A stretch of DNA of 64,000 bases from Ctena decussata (GCA_963989385.1 OZ022514.1:25399222-25463221); one strand, 5' to 3'; positions 14,601-29,600 are shown, numbered from the stretch's first letter. Notes: generated from the letters alone by a model not told the origin. A program made the numbers and translations.

Positions 14601-17600
14601 CATATGTCCAGCAGGGAAATTCTGTCCTGCCGGCAGCCCCAGCGGTCAGGATTGTCCCCCAGGGACATACCTAGACACCACCGGAGCTGAATCGGAAGCA
14701 GAATGCTTGGAGTGTACACAGGGCAATTTTTGCTCTGGGTACGGCAACACAGCTGTGACAGCAGCATGTGACGCTGGTTATTACTGTCCAGCAGGAATGA
14801 ACGTGTCGAATCCTACAGAATACACCTGCCCACAAGGTACGTACCATAATTAACCCTTAAAGCATCAAAAATTAAAATAGTTAAATTTGCAAACAGTGTA
14901 GATCCAGACGAGGTGGCTCATAATGAGCCACCTCATCTGAATCTACACTGTTCGCCCTCTAGTGTTCGAATTCTCAATATGATATCGCTTGGATGAAACA
15001 TTTTTTGAAATTCTGCAGACGTAAATTTTGTCGTCTGCTTTTTGGCGCATTAAGGGTTAAAGTAAATAATGGAATAACCTGTCAGTGTAATTTACCTAAA
15101 ATTTTGAAGAAGATTTAACTATCCTGTGACATTCCTAAACATGCACATCGTACTATTTTCTTCCCTTATAAGATGAGAATTTTCCCTTCCAACACATTCT
15201 GAAAGATCTAGATCCATCTTGCTAGACGGATCTAGATCTTTGGGATTGTTTTGGAAGAGAAAAACCCATTTTATATCTGAATTACACAAAACTGATTTAC
15301 ATATTTGCTGTAATTTTGACAATTAACTCCCCATTTATAACCAGATAAGTACAGCAAGTTCTTGACTTCAGTCTTTAAGGCTGATGAGATTTTAAGTGAG
15401 ATCTTGTGTCATGGCTCAAATAGAAAGCCATCCAATTTTGCTTTTTAAGAAAAACTTAACAAGTCTATGCAGAAAGATAAGTGAGATGGAAATCAGCTCT
15501 AAGAAAGGTAAAATTAAGTGATATTTTATATCACTTTTAGAGACGAGGGCCCAGTTGTTCAAAACTAAAGACATAATTTGTTAGCGAGACATTAAAATTT
15601 CAAATGTTAATACAGGCCAACTTCGTTATGTCAAACTTGCTTATCTCGAAAACCCTGCTTGTGTCGAAGTGATCTCCCATTCCCGAACATTCCCCCCTAT
15701 ATACTATTGCATTTCGACCTCTGTTATGTCGAACTCGCTTATAACGAAAACACTGCTATATCGAAGTGATTTTTGATTCCCCTCCGACACTTTCCATGTG
15801 TTTTACCACTGTTTGTGTCGAAGTCAAAATGTGTATTAACGATGGAAAGATTGTGCAGACGTTTTGCGGTAATGAAAAACCTGCATATTTTTGTCTCAAA
15901 GCAAATTGGTACAAACATCGAACAATAACAATGAAAAAGAACGATTTACCGAACAATTGTCTTTAATTGATCGCAGTTCAATCAATTATCCCAAATAAAC
16001 AATAATTATCCAATGATTGCGTGAAACGATGCAGACATTGTTTTGTTGATCAGCTGTTTTTGTGTGTAAGTTAATTGACCTTGAACCGCTATACGTCACA
16101 GGTAAGGTGCGTTCGATTTGAACCAAAGTTCGGTCAATTAGGCGCCTTTGAAACTTAATTGATTGAACAGTATTGAGCGGCGCTCTTTGATGCGGGCTAT
16201 TAGTAACAATCCCATTTTCAGTAGAAACAGTTTTTTTATATGGACGGACGCTCGGCGCCCCGTTACTGCGGCTATTGATTCGTTCTGCTGAGGTGTGGGG
16301 GCAACGTCGATACTACTACCCGAGTACTACTACTAGAAACAGTTTTACTACGTTCGTGCTGCACATGTTTTGTAGAAATACTGACTCTACGAAAGTTAAG
16401 ATATTGTACATGTATAGAACAAAAATTTTGGTGACGTCACAATTTGCCTATCTCGAACTTCGGAAAACTCGAAGTGGGTTCTCCATTCCCTTGGAATTCG
16501 AGATATCGAAGTTGGCCTGTACATGTATCTCAAATACACCAATATTTTTTTTTGTTGAAAAAAAATGTAAGAAGCTTTTCCATTGCTGGCAGAACTTCCC
16601 TGTTATATCTAAACTAGTATTATAATGCAACATGTATTAAAGAAGTTCTGGGCCCAGTTGTTCAAAGCATTATTAGCTTATATTTACACTTGCCACTGAC
16701 TTGCCATATGTAAACCGTATAGAGCAACTGGCTTCATACACTGATGAACGACAGTTGATCATGCAACGTTGTCTTCAAGCGACATCTAAGGTAAACAAAC
16801 CTTCTGGGTACACATAACGTTCGATTGATGCCACGTTATGGCGATGGCTGTTTAACGGAATGGCCGAATACGTCGTTTCTGTCTTTTCTTCGACACATAC
16901 TTCGCATATTTGTACATTAAATTACCATGAAAACAGCACAGAAAGGGTCTAAAAATAAAGTGTAAATATAAGAATAAAAAATCGATTTTCAGCTTTCATC
17001 GTGTGAAGATGCCAGTGGTTGTTGCTAAATTTCTACAAGAAGCGCTTCTCGCTTTATGGAATTTTAGCTCTGCCCACTGGCTTCATCACAAGATGAATGC
17101 TGAAAAATCAAATTTCAATTCTTAAAACAATATTCTTAGTCAAGGATTCATTAGGTCTTCTACTGTACGTAAAATCAAGTGTGCTAATATTTTTTACTGA
17201 AAAAATGGGAGGAGCATTTGCACTGAAAAAGCTACACATTTTTTATGGCACAGATAGCAGTGTTTTTGTGTACAATAGGTTTGAAATTTTAATATCTCAT
17301 TTTAAAACTTACAACATCGTTAGGATTGTACAACAGGACACTGGTTTTGCATTTTTTCTAGGTCATTATTGTCCAAGTGGCAGTCACCAAGAGATTCGGT
17401 GCGTTCCGGGAGAGTACCAAGATGAGACAGGCCAGGACTCGTGTAAGACCTGCATTGCCGGATACTACTGCGACAACACCAGAGATCCCGTCGTCTTGTA
17501 CAATGACACTGTGTGTCCTGAAGGTAGGTTACAGAGGTCCAGAAAAGAAGGGGTAGTAGGGACAATTTAGGCATAATTTTTTTCCATATTTCTCTATAAA

Positions 17601-20600
17601 AACATATCTTGTGACCCATCATTAGAACCGTCTCACCGAGATGGTTCTAATGAGGGGTCACAACATATGTTTTCATTGAGAAATAAAAAAAAAATCACCT
17701 TTAAATTATCCTCAATACCCACTCTTATCTGGAGCTCTGTAGTTTACGTGTTTGAAATTAAATATTGACATACAGCTAAGAGAGATAACTCTGATCAGTG
17801 AGGATTTGTCCCCCTTCTAGAATTTGTCATACAACTTTTTACCATAACATTGCTGCACGAAATCGTGATTAAATGTTACATGTCTTGTACAATGACACTG
17901 TGGGTCCTGAAGGTAGAGTTAGGGGATAACTGTATTCAAAATTGTCATTTGGGGAGGTAAATCGTCGGTTTTATGATCGCAAATTCCGCTTCACAATCAT
18001 CCGTTTTATGGTCGCAAGTCCATTTTATTAGAATGGGGATAACTATATTGAAAATTGTCATTTGGGGAGGTAAATTGTCCGTTTTATGGTCACAAACTCC
18101 GCCATAAAACGGAATTTGCGACCATAAAACGGACAATTTACCTCCCCAAATGACAATTTTCAATATAGTTATCCCCATTCTAATGCACTTTTTCACATGT
18201 TCACCTTTCAAAGTGCTCTTCTTTGCACCCATTACAAGTGCTACCAGCAGGGTAAAACCAAACGTCAGCCAATGAGAAGCGACATTTTATAATGACGTCG
18301 GGTTGATGACAGTATATCGTAGAATATACTGTCGCAAATTTTTGACGTTATCCAAGCAGACATCGCGTTACATACGTAAGTGCATTAGAATCAGTTTTTG
18401 TCTTGCCTGCGACTAGCAGAGACGAGGCCTAGGTATTACTTTTCCAGTGTTGGCATTGTCTTTGTTAACCTTGTAGAGTTTTTGCATTTAGCTCTGGTTT
18501 GTGATAATGCACAGACAGGGGAGACCCTGCATTTTGTGGAATTCTTGTTGAAAGTAAATGAGCCGTGACATGACAAAACCAATAAAGTGTGTGTGTGCCC
18601 AGAGCAGACTCAGATCAGTCTGGGCATCCACCCAGTCTGATCAGAGTCTTCTCTTTCTGCCTGGAGCTAGCTTAGACCCTTAGTTACCCTTTAAGCGCTT
18701 AGGGAAAAGTCTGATAAAACTGGGTGGATGCCCAGGCTGATCTGAGTTTGCACTGGGCGCACAACCACATTGTTGGTATTGTCGTGTCGAGGCTCATATG
18801 ATTAAATTTTACCTGTCATTGCGCTACTTAATGAAACATTACAAAATCATCTGAGTCAGCATTATGTTTTCTGTTGAAGATACTGTCACTTTCCTGTGAG
18901 AAAATGCAGTGAAAAATGATTGTATGTTAAACAGAATTTCATAGTGGCCATTTCATAGCAAAATTTATGAAACTCTCCAAAGCCTTGCTTTCATAAAGTT
19001 ATCAACTTACTGCTCTTTCAAGATCCTTCATATCACTGTACTGTAAAAAAATCTAAGTATTGGGTCAGACAGGTGTGAGCAAACTGTACAGACCCAGGTC
19101 AGACTGCTCCTGTAGGAGAAGTCTGATCAGGGTTTACACTGTTCACCCTTCCATCAGCATCTTTTTGAAGCACTTCTACATTTTAAAACCAAATTGTTCC
19201 ATTTTGAGGACAATAACAGTGAATATTTCTTGTTTCCTGGACCCAGTTGTTCAAAACTAACGTCGTCATGAGTTAACGAGATGTTGAAATTTCATATGAA
19301 TTGGCGCTAATATTTTTTGCCGAAAAAAAAAGTGAGGAGCTTTTGCAGTGCAAAAGTTCCTCACAATTTTTTGGCAAAAAATATTACCGCAATTGTCTTT
19401 GTGAGTACTGAAAGACGTAATGATTCCTTGACTAACGACTTTGTTAAGCTAACGATGCTTTGAACAACTGGGCCCAGATTTTTTTAATTCTACGGTATAT
19501 TTCGTTCTTTTGTTTCAGGTCACTATTGCCCAGCAGGAACTCAGTACAGTACGGAACACAAATGTCCCAAGGGAACGTACAATAACAATACAGGCCTTAA
19601 AGCGGAGTCTGAATGTTTACCATGCCCCGGCGGCTACTATTGTGATCAGGAGGCGCAGACCACATTTGTGGGTCTATGTAGTCCTGGGTATGTATATCTT
19701 TCCATCATATAGTATACTGCAAGACTTCTAAGTATTAGAACAGGTAGGTAGTCCAAGCATAAATAGTGCAGACTAAGATCATACTGCTCCTACAAGAGGA
19801 CGGCAAAAGCTCATATGAGCCGCAACACGACAAAACCTACAGAGTGGTTGTGTGTGCGCTGGACACACAGAACAGCCTGGGTATTCGCCCAGTCTGATCA
19901 GAGTCTTTACTGTCTGCATGGAGGTAGCTTAGACCCTTAGCTACCATTTAAGCTCTCAGTGAAGACTCTGGGCTGATCTAAGTTTGCACTGGGCGCACAA
20001 CCACTTTGTTGGTTTTCTCGTGTCGCTTCTCATATTGTTGTTGGCAAAAAATATTAGCTCACTTTGATTTTTAATTTTTGCTTGAAAACTCAACAAATCA
20101 TTGACTGATAGCCTTGTTGGCATAGAATATTGATATGAAAATACAATTTATTTTAAAAGCACATTTCTTTCACTATCGCTGGAAATATTTCAGCTTTTAC
20201 TGTCGACTCGGAGCAGAAAGTGCCACGCCCATGGAAGACGATGATGCTTACGAATGTCCAGCTGGCTTTTTCTGCCCGGAGCAATCAAGCGAACCCCAAA
20301 AATGTCCAGCTGGAACGTATTCCAATAATGTCCGTCTGACGGCAGAGGCAGAGTGTACAAATTGCACAGCAGGCTCATACTGCGGGGGACTGAATCTGAC
20401 AGCTCCGAGCGGACTCTGTGAAGCGGGATATTATTGCCCAGAAGGATCAAGTAGTTCAACTCAGCTTGATTGTCCAACAGGAAGATATTGTGTCGCCGGA
20501 ACTCATACACCTGCATTGTGTCCACCAGGTAAGTCATGTATTTACTCAGACCTCTAGATAAGGCATGGTTTTTAGGATAATTCTGAGATAATTTTTCTTG

Positions 20601-23600
20601 TTTCTGTATGAAAACATATGTTGTGATCCCTCATTAGTCTAATAGAACTGTCTTGTGAGAGGATTCTAATGAGGGGTTAAAACATGTCTTGGTTAGACAG
20701 TTTTAATGAGGGGTCACAACATGTTTTAATGCAGAAATATTGAAAATTATCTGTTAATTATCCGGGTGTCCCCTTCTTTCTGAGCACTGTTGTCCAGTTT
20801 TCAATGACCTTCATAATTTCTGGACAGTCTTACCTTTAATGAGGTAATATTTATAAGTTTGTAGTTTTGGAGATTTTTGTGAAGAACTTTTATCATATGA
20901 CGTCGCATCTGAGGGTGTAATAAAGCCATGCATTAAAAACGATAATCCACTAGTGGATTAAATATGCAAATTACATTGTAACGTTATGCGTTGACGTCCA
21001 TACAACCGTCGCATTTCCTAATGGCGAAATCGTGACGTTGTAGTGCAAAATTTGCCAGTAAAAAGCGATTTTAGCGTCATATAATATTTAGAATCTTGCA
21101 TTCGTGCCCCTGTATTATTGAATTTATTAAACTCGTTGGGAAAAAAGATAAGATGCTCGGCATAGCCTTGCATCTTATCTTTTTCCCCAACTCATTTAAT
21201 AAATTCAATAATACATGAGCACTCATGTACGATCCTCTATTTATGTGACTTGAAAAAAAAAAAATCACAGTAGACTAAATCCAAAGTACTAAAAGGATTA
21301 CTTAATGACCCTTAATATTCGGACAGACAGGCCTGACCAAACATTGTAGACCCAGATCAAACTGCTCCTTCAGGATCAGTTTGATCTGGGTATACAATGT
21401 TTGCCATTCACAAAGCATTATTTGGATGCATTAACTTGGGTAAAATCCACTTTCGAACAATATTCGAACAATAATTGTTCAATTTTCAGGTGTCCGAAAT
21501 TTTAGGGTCATTACGGTAAATAGGTTTTGTACAAGCACTGTCATTGTATCATTGCCAGCATCAACTCACCTAAGATCTCATTAAACTTTAATTCAATACA
21601 GTATTGACCCTAAAATTTGGGACACCGAAATGTGGGCCAATTGTTGTTCAAAAATTCTTAGAAGGGGGATTTTACACACATACATGTAGATGCATCCAAA
21701 TGACACCTAGTGAATGGCAAATGTTGTAAACCCTGATCAAACTGCTCCTGAAGGAGCAGTTTGATCTGGGTCTACAATGTTTGCTCAGACCTGTCTGTTC
21801 AAATATTTTGGGTCATTTTGGTATTGTGTGTGCCTTAGTGTAATTGCAGAAATGTATTTTGGATAGGTAGAAAAATGACTGTATAGCCAGGACTGAACTG
21901 CTTTCCCAAGTCTCCGGTGTTGTATTGTGAAGGAACGCGTGTACCTGACCTAGGTTTCGTCCATTATGCGGACTGTTCAGGGGAATCCTGTCTAAAATGG
22001 ACTCGACAAGTGCCAATCCAAGTTATGATTTGACTGGTCAAAATTGTGCCTTATATAGTCGTGAAAAATGGCTCGTAAACTGGCTCCCAGAGCTGTTTTT
22101 GACTCTGAGAGCCAGCGGCTCCCAGAAGCGGCTGTGAGAGCCGTTTTAGCAAACCAGTGCTGGAGCCGGTTGTGCTGGGTCAATGGAGCCCGCATCCGGC
22201 TCCCCAGAAACTGGCTTCACGACCAGAACAACTCAATCTCACAAAGAGGAAGCGGTTTGCTTCTTTGTTCAACATAAGAGGGCAGTCATTTTGACGTTCA
22301 CTGAGACACCCAATGGGTGATTATATAGTTGAGTAGTGATAATTCACTGAATGTGAGATTGTTTGGAGCTTCTATGTTATGTTGTTCGGATGTGATTAGC
22401 AAGATGACCGCTGTGGGTAAATAAGATAATAAAAATGACTGAAGTTTGCTATCATCTTGCTAAACACACCCAGACCCTGTTACAGTGTAATAGGCTAGAA
22501 TCTCTGCACTTTTCGCAAAAAAGTCATGACACCATGACAGAAGTGAGCCATTTTAAGGTCCGTTAAGCTTATGCATATATATTGTATTCTCTGAAAGGAC
22601 ATTTCTCCTTTTGAATGATCAGTGAGCTAAGTAGGGACTGATGTGTCCCTTTAAGTCCGAGAGTTTCGGATGTGCTCTGTCATTCTACAAATACATTTCC
22701 GTACCTTGTATTCTCTGAAAGGACAGTTGTCCTGTTGATTGATCATTGAGCTAGTAGGGACTGATGTGTCCTATTGCGTCTGAGTGTCTCGGATGAGCTC
22801 AGTCAATCTACAAGTGAATTTCCATATCTTGGACCCATTTTGTATTTGTATTTTGGATAGTGTAGGTTTACATATTAAAGGCATTTTATATGAAATGTAA
22901 ATAATGCTTTGTTAATTTTGTAGGAACATATTCCAATATTACGAACCTGAAAGATGAAGCCAACTGTACCGAATGTACCGGGGGATATTACTGTGAAACA
23001 TCTGGTCTGACAGAACCCACAGGCTTATGCTATGAAGGTGAGTTTGTTAGGGTTTCATGGTCAGGGAAAAACAGCGGGAAAATGAATTTTTTTCCAAGAC
23101 AGGGAAAAATCAGGAAATTTTGGGACTTGTCACTGAAATTTTGACTTGTTACAGAAATTTTGGTGACTTATCACAGAAATTTTGTGACTTGTCACAAAAA
23201 TTTGGAAAGGAATTGAAAAGTAGGGGAATTAAAAAATTAATGGCTGTAATGGCAGTCTTCAGAAAATATGTTTACTCTGCTCAATCATTCAAGAAAAATA
23301 GTCAAAGCCGCGACACAAGAAAACTAACAATGTGTGGCATCTGCCCAGTCTGATCAGAGTCTTCGCTGTCCGCATGGAGGTAGCTTAGACCCTTAGCTAC
23401 CCATTAAGCACTCAGCGAAGATTCTGTTCGGACTTGATGGATGCCTAGGCTGATCTGAGTCAGTGCTGGGTGCACAACCACTTTGTTGGTTTTCTCGTAC
23501 CATTAAGCACTCAGCGAAGATTCTGTTCGGACTTGATGGATGCCTAGGCTGATCTGAGTCTGTGCTGGACGCACGACCATATCATTGGTTTTCTCGTGTC

Positions 23601-26600
23601 GCGGCTCGTTTGTGCACAGAAGTACCCCCTGGTTTTGGGCTACTCTTAAAGGAAAGAATTTGCTCGGGGGGAGGGGGTGGGGAGTGGGGGAGAGAATTCT
23701 TTCCTTTAAGAGTAACCCCCAGTTTTCAAGTACCTTTAGCCTGGCTCGGTAGGGCATCTGACTTATGAGCCAGAGGTCCGGGGTTCGATACCCGGTCCAG
23801 ACACTTACTTTCATTTCACCTTCCGCTGATTCAAGAAGGGCAGTTGTCAGTTACTTGCGAAAGCAAGTGCACTTAGTACTAGTTAACTTCTACATGTTTT
23901 TGGGGCAAATCTGTGAAACTTTGTGGACACAAAAAATTCCATTGTAGAGTATTGGGAGTGAACTTGTCCAAACTGTATGGTGGAAGAGTCCACTAAGCCT
24001 TAATGGGGTAGGTAGGGTACTTAGACGTATACATTATATCAGGGTTTCAGTGGGGTTTATCATTTTTTACCATATTTCTGGGGTTATAAGATGGGTTTAT
24101 TCCTTCCAAAACAGTCCCAAAAATCTAGATCCATCTTTTATTCCTTCCAAAACAATCCCAAAATCTAGATCCATCTTAAAAGATGGATCTAGATTTTTGG
24201 GACTGTTTTGGAAGGGAAAAGCCTACTTTATAGCAGAATTTCATAAGACTGACTTAGATATTAAGGCTCATTATGGAGAGGGGAAATGCCATTTAAGAGC
24301 CAAATAAATACAGTGCCAATAAGCAGAACTGGGGTCCTATTTATAAAACGACTTAAGTCGTTGCTATGCTGTTGTTAAGGCTAAATTTCTATAAAGGAGA
24401 TTCCCTACAACTATGAAATTTGCTCTAGAGGAACAGTCTTTTTCAGACTGTTCCTCCGTCTTTTTCAGACTGTTCCTCCTGGGCAAATTTCGTAGTTGTA
24501 GCGAATCTCCTTCATAGAAATTTAGCCTTAGCAACAGCATAGCAATGACTTAAGTCGTTTTATAAATACGGCCCCTGGACATAAAATTTTACCAATTGGC
24601 AGCATGAATTGGCCAAGTAATTACTGATTACTGGTTTCGGCCCTTAAAAGTATTCTGATAGCTGATTTTTGGGCTTAAAATGTTGCAAATCGGGGCTTAA
24701 GATGTTGCAAATCAGAGGTAGCCCATTTAGACCCTCATAAATATTTTTTTTGTTTTCAGGTTACTATTGTGCACCAGGCAGTATCTATGCCAACGCCTCT
24801 GATGCCTTTTGCCCTGTTGGAAACTTCTGCCCTGAAGGCTCGAGCCAGCCAACACCATGTAGAAACTACACTGAGGTAATTACCATAATGAGCCTAAAAT
24901 TTCGGACACCCAAAAGTCCGACATCTATTGTTAAATAAATCTAAGAAAGCGGATTTTACACACATTAATGCATCCAAATGATGATTAGTTAATGGCAAAC
25001 TTTGTAGACCCTAATCAGACAGCTCCTCCAGGAGCAGTTTGTTTTGGGTCTACATTGTTTGTTCAGATATGTCTGTCCAAATATGTAGAGTCAGTACGGT
25101 ACAATGTGTTAAAAAAATCATAGTCCCTTTTTAACCCTTAAAGTGCCAAGAGCAAAACCAGTGCAATTTGCAAACAATGTAGATCCAGATGAGGCAGAAA
25201 TATTATTTCAGTTCTAATATTATATTGAATAAAATGCAAGATTATTGCGACATTTTCTAAAGGACTATTTTGAAGCAGGCGTCAACATAAGTAAATGTTT
25301 TTATCTGACGTCATCAGGGCACTTATGTACAAACCAAGATGTTATTGATGAGATTTGTCATATATTTTCACATGATTCACCTTCCTATACCCTCAGTGGG
25401 GAAAATGTCATGTTAAAAGTGCTGATCATAATCTGAAAACTTCCAAGCGGTCGAAAATTTTTTTTTGTTTGTTTGCATGTTCCATACACTTTGTTTCAGG
25501 TTGACCACACTCACGCAGCAGAATGTAACGAGTGCCCAGCAGGTTATTATTGTACCGCAGATCAACAGAAACAACAGTGCCCTCGTGGCTACTACTGCCC
25601 CAACGGCACTGGGCTAAACTGGATGGCCTGTCCCCGGGGCACCTACAGCAATAATCTAGGGCTTTATGAAGAGAGTCAGTGTTCTCCTTGCCCAGCGGGG
25701 AAATATTGCGATGGAGAACATCTAACATCTTCTACAGGTTGGTGTTTTAAACCAATTTAGTTTTCGGATGCCTCAAAATGGCTGTTCTATTCTATCCCAT
25801 AACCTTACTAGGTCGTTGGGGCACCACAGATGACTTCGAAACAATCCCTTTCCACCTTGTCCTGTCTTCAGCTGCCCTAGTTGAGCTGGCAAAATCCATT
25901 CCTGTCCACTCCTTGATATTGTCTTCCCACCTCTTCTTCTGTCTACCTCTTCTTCTTTTCCCTTTTACTGTGCCCTGAAGAATCATCTTTGCTAAACCAG
26001 AAGACCTTGAGACGTGGCCAAACCACCTTAGTTTCCGTTTCTTGACCAGCGTCAGGAGTTCATCATATTCTCCAATGGCTGTTTGGATCTTCCCGCAAAC
26101 CTCCTTATTTGTGATATGGTCCTTGTACGAAATGTTCAGTAACCTTCTGTAGCATCGAATAATTTTAACTTTGCCATTTTGAGGGGTCCAAAAATGGCAT
26201 TGCTTTATTATGCTGTTGAACTTGGAATATTTCCAATATCAAAATCTGTTTTAACTCGCCTGTAGGAAGGTAAAGGAGAAGCTGTCACACTGACTTCAGT
26301 GTTGGCATTTGCATAAGCGTGTCACTTCGTGTTAAGTTTTGGTTTAAGAATTTTTGTATTTGATGAACGTGACCTTGTCATGCAAAATAACCTGTATGTG
26401 GACAGGTCTTGTGTTTTTAGCTCGCCTGAACAAAGTTCAGGAAGAGCTATTGCATTATCCCCGACGTCGGCGTCAGCGGCGGCGTTGGCGTCTGCGTCCG
26501 TGTTAGCAAAATGTTAAAGTTTTAAGTTAAAGTTTTTTAATTGATGGGCAAGGCGCTGTCAGGCGAGCTATCCTGGCCCTGTGACAGGTCTTGTTAATAA

Positions 26601-29600
26601 TGAGTTCTCATTATTGGGAGAATTTTCTTTCCTAACTGGTGGAATATATGTACAGCTACTTACTGCGCTGACAAATATTGGTGCACTTGGATGGGACGCT
26701 TTTTATATTTTCACTAAATCAAGATGTATTGGATACTCTAATGTGCTTAGATATTGGGACACCTAAAAAACATTAATTTTCCATTTGGGACAAATGGAAA
26801 ATTAATGGTTTTAGGTTTCCCAATACTTATGCACTTAAAGGGCACCTTCAGGGGAAGCAACTCTTACATTTTCATTTTTGCCTCCCTTCTCAGTGGGAGT
26901 CAACAAATTCTTTCCTTTAAGAGTAGACCCCCTTTTTGGCAAGGTTTTGTTGATCAAGGAAGCAAGATCAAGGAAGCAAACAGGAAGTCACGATGCATGA
27001 TTGGCGTAGGTATTTTTAGCTGAGTTAAATACATTTCAGGGCCCTGTTGTTCAAAACTAACGACGTTGTTAGTTAACAAGATGATAAATTAATAAACATG
27101 ATATACGTAAAAATAATGCCATAATTTGCCGGAAAAGTTGCAAAAGCTCCTCACAATTTTTCAGCAAAAAGTCCACAATTGAATTTGTGAATACAGTAAG
27201 ACTTTACAAATCCTCCAGTAACGACTTTGTTAAGCTAACGCCTTGAACAACTGGGCCCAGATCAACAGATTTTAAAAACATAGCAAAACGAAAAAACAAG
27301 AAAAAAAAAAAAAAAGCATAGAAAAGATAATAAAAAAAAAAATAGAGAAAATAATGAAAAAGAACTCTCATTTTCAGGAGACTGCGGAGCTGGCCACTAC
27401 TGTACTTCAGGCATTGACAGACAATATCCAAATGGAATTAACAACAGTGTCCCATTTAACAACAGTTGCTATGATGACCGGCAGGTTGGCCAAGGCGGGA
27501 TCTGTCCTGTGGGACATTACTGTCCAACTGGCAGTGACCAGCCTATAGCATGTCCAAATGCCACATACGCAGATGTTGAAGGTCTTTCAGAATGTATACA
27601 GTGCCCAGCAGGTATAGTGTTCTTCTTTGATGGAAATTTGGTGGGTGGAAATTTGGTTGGTAGAAGTTGGTACGTGGAAATTTGGTTGGTGTACATTCAG
27701 TGGGTGGAAATTTGCTGGGTGGAAATACCTTTGATGGAAAGCTGCAGGGTTGAAATTTGCTGGGTGAAAAATTGCTTAGTAGATTCGCCAAGTGGAAATT
27801 TGTTGGGCAGAAATTTACTTGGTAGTTATTTGCTGGGTGGAAATTACCTTGGTAGAAATTTGCTGGGTGGAAATTTCTTTGGTGGGAGTTTGATTGGTGG
27901 AAATTTGCTGGGTGGAGATTTGTTAGGTGGGAGTTTGATTGGTGGAAAGTTGCTGGGTAGAAATTGGTTGGATGGAAATTTATTTGGTCGAAATTTGCTA
28001 GGTCGAAATTTGTTTGGAGAAAAGCTACAAGATGGTAATTTCGAGGTTTTTGCAAATAAATGAATAAAATACCAGAAGAAAAAAAATGGATGAAAAACGA
28101 ACGAAAATAAATTGTGATTCAGATTTCTTCTATTCTGGTTCATGAGGTGTATCATACAAAAAAGAACTTTAAGCCATATGCACCCAAGATCTACTTTCTA
28201 TAAAATTGAAAAAAAAAATGGGACACCCAAAATCCTGATTGCCATAAAAATTGGAACAGTTTGGTTTTACAATGCAGTTGTTCCTCCTAAAGATGCAGAT
28301 GGAATGGCAAACAGTGTAGACCTTGATCAGACTGCTCCTTTAGAAGCAGTCTGATCTGGGTCTGCACTTTTTGCTCAGACAATCTGTCTCAATACTTTGA
28401 AGTTTTATGGTAAATCGGTCAGTTTACTGGATTCACTTCGGAGAGTTGCAGATTTACTACCTTTTTTCTAGGTTTATTTCGTAAAATGCAGTGCTCCCTG
28501 AGCAAGTAATAGGATTAACATTGTTACTTTATCATATTTTTTGTATTTCTTTAGGTTATTACTGCCAGATTGGCGTGTCAAACTACACGGACTACCCCTG
28601 CCCCTCTGGTCACTACTGCCTAGCTGGGACTATTGACCCCAACCAATACCCCTGTCCTGCAGGGACATTTTATAATCAGACAGGAGCAATGGCGGAGGCT
28701 GACTGCTTTGACTGCACACGTAAGTACCAGTGCTGCAGATAAGAAAGGGTAACAGAGATAATTTAGGGATAATTACCATTATTTTTCCATAAAAACATAT
28801 TTTGTGACCCATCATTAGAACCGTCTCATCGAGACGGTTCAAATGAGGGGTCACAACATATGTTTTCGTTGAGAAATAAGAAAAATTATCTTTCAATTAT
28901 CCCTTCTTATCTGGAGCTCTGAAGTACAACATTCAGAACTACAGAAAACCGGCAGAATTTCGTCAGTCCTAACTAATGAAATTGTAGGATTTCTCAGTGG
29001 AATGAATACCAGTATTTCCACTGTAAAAACAATAAAATATATTTTTTTTTCACTGTAAAAACAGTGAAAATACAGTTTTTGTCTCGCCTGCGAAGCAGAG
29101 GCGAGACATATGTATTGCTTTTCCGGTGTCGTCGGCGGCGGCGTCGTCAGCGTAAACTTTTGTCGAGTTTTTGCGTTTAGGTCATTTTCTCAGAAACTAT
29201 AAGGGCTAGAGCCATGAAACTTGGTACATGCATACATCTGGAAGAGTAGATCTCAAAGCTATCATCAATATTGAGTCTTGACCTACATTTTACGGTTGAC
29301 TGACTTCGCAATTTTTTGTCGAGTTTTTGCGTTTAGGTCATTTTCTCAGAAACTATAAGGGCTAGAGCCATGAAACTTGGTACATGCATACATCTAAAAG
29401 AGTAGATCTCAAAGCCATCATCAATATTGAGTCTTGACCTATATTTTACGGTTGACTGACTTTGCAATTTTTTGTCGAGTTTTTGCGTTTAGGTCATTTT
29501 CTGAGAAACTATAAGAGCTAGAGCCATGAAACTTTGGTACATGCGTACATCTGGAAGAGTAGATCTCAAAGGCATCATCAATATTGAGTCTTGACCTACA

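Noticed and set aside
17097..17361. 5' extension of exon 11
   Set aside because: The open frame upstream of 17362 is AT-rich and lacks module motifs; a good acceptor (ttttctag) sits at the motif start and fits phase 1.
21813..22277. Overlapping small open frames in the GC-rich patch
   Set aside because: Short, in several frames, no recognised motif or splice context.
23740..23808. Second tRNA-like sequence
   Set aside because: Shares the SINE body downstream; acceptor stem not formed.
27543..28055. Minus-strand pentapeptide-repeat protein gene
   Set aside because: Open only because the 15-bp unit is a multiple of three; other frames are open too, and there is no start context or domain outside the repeat.
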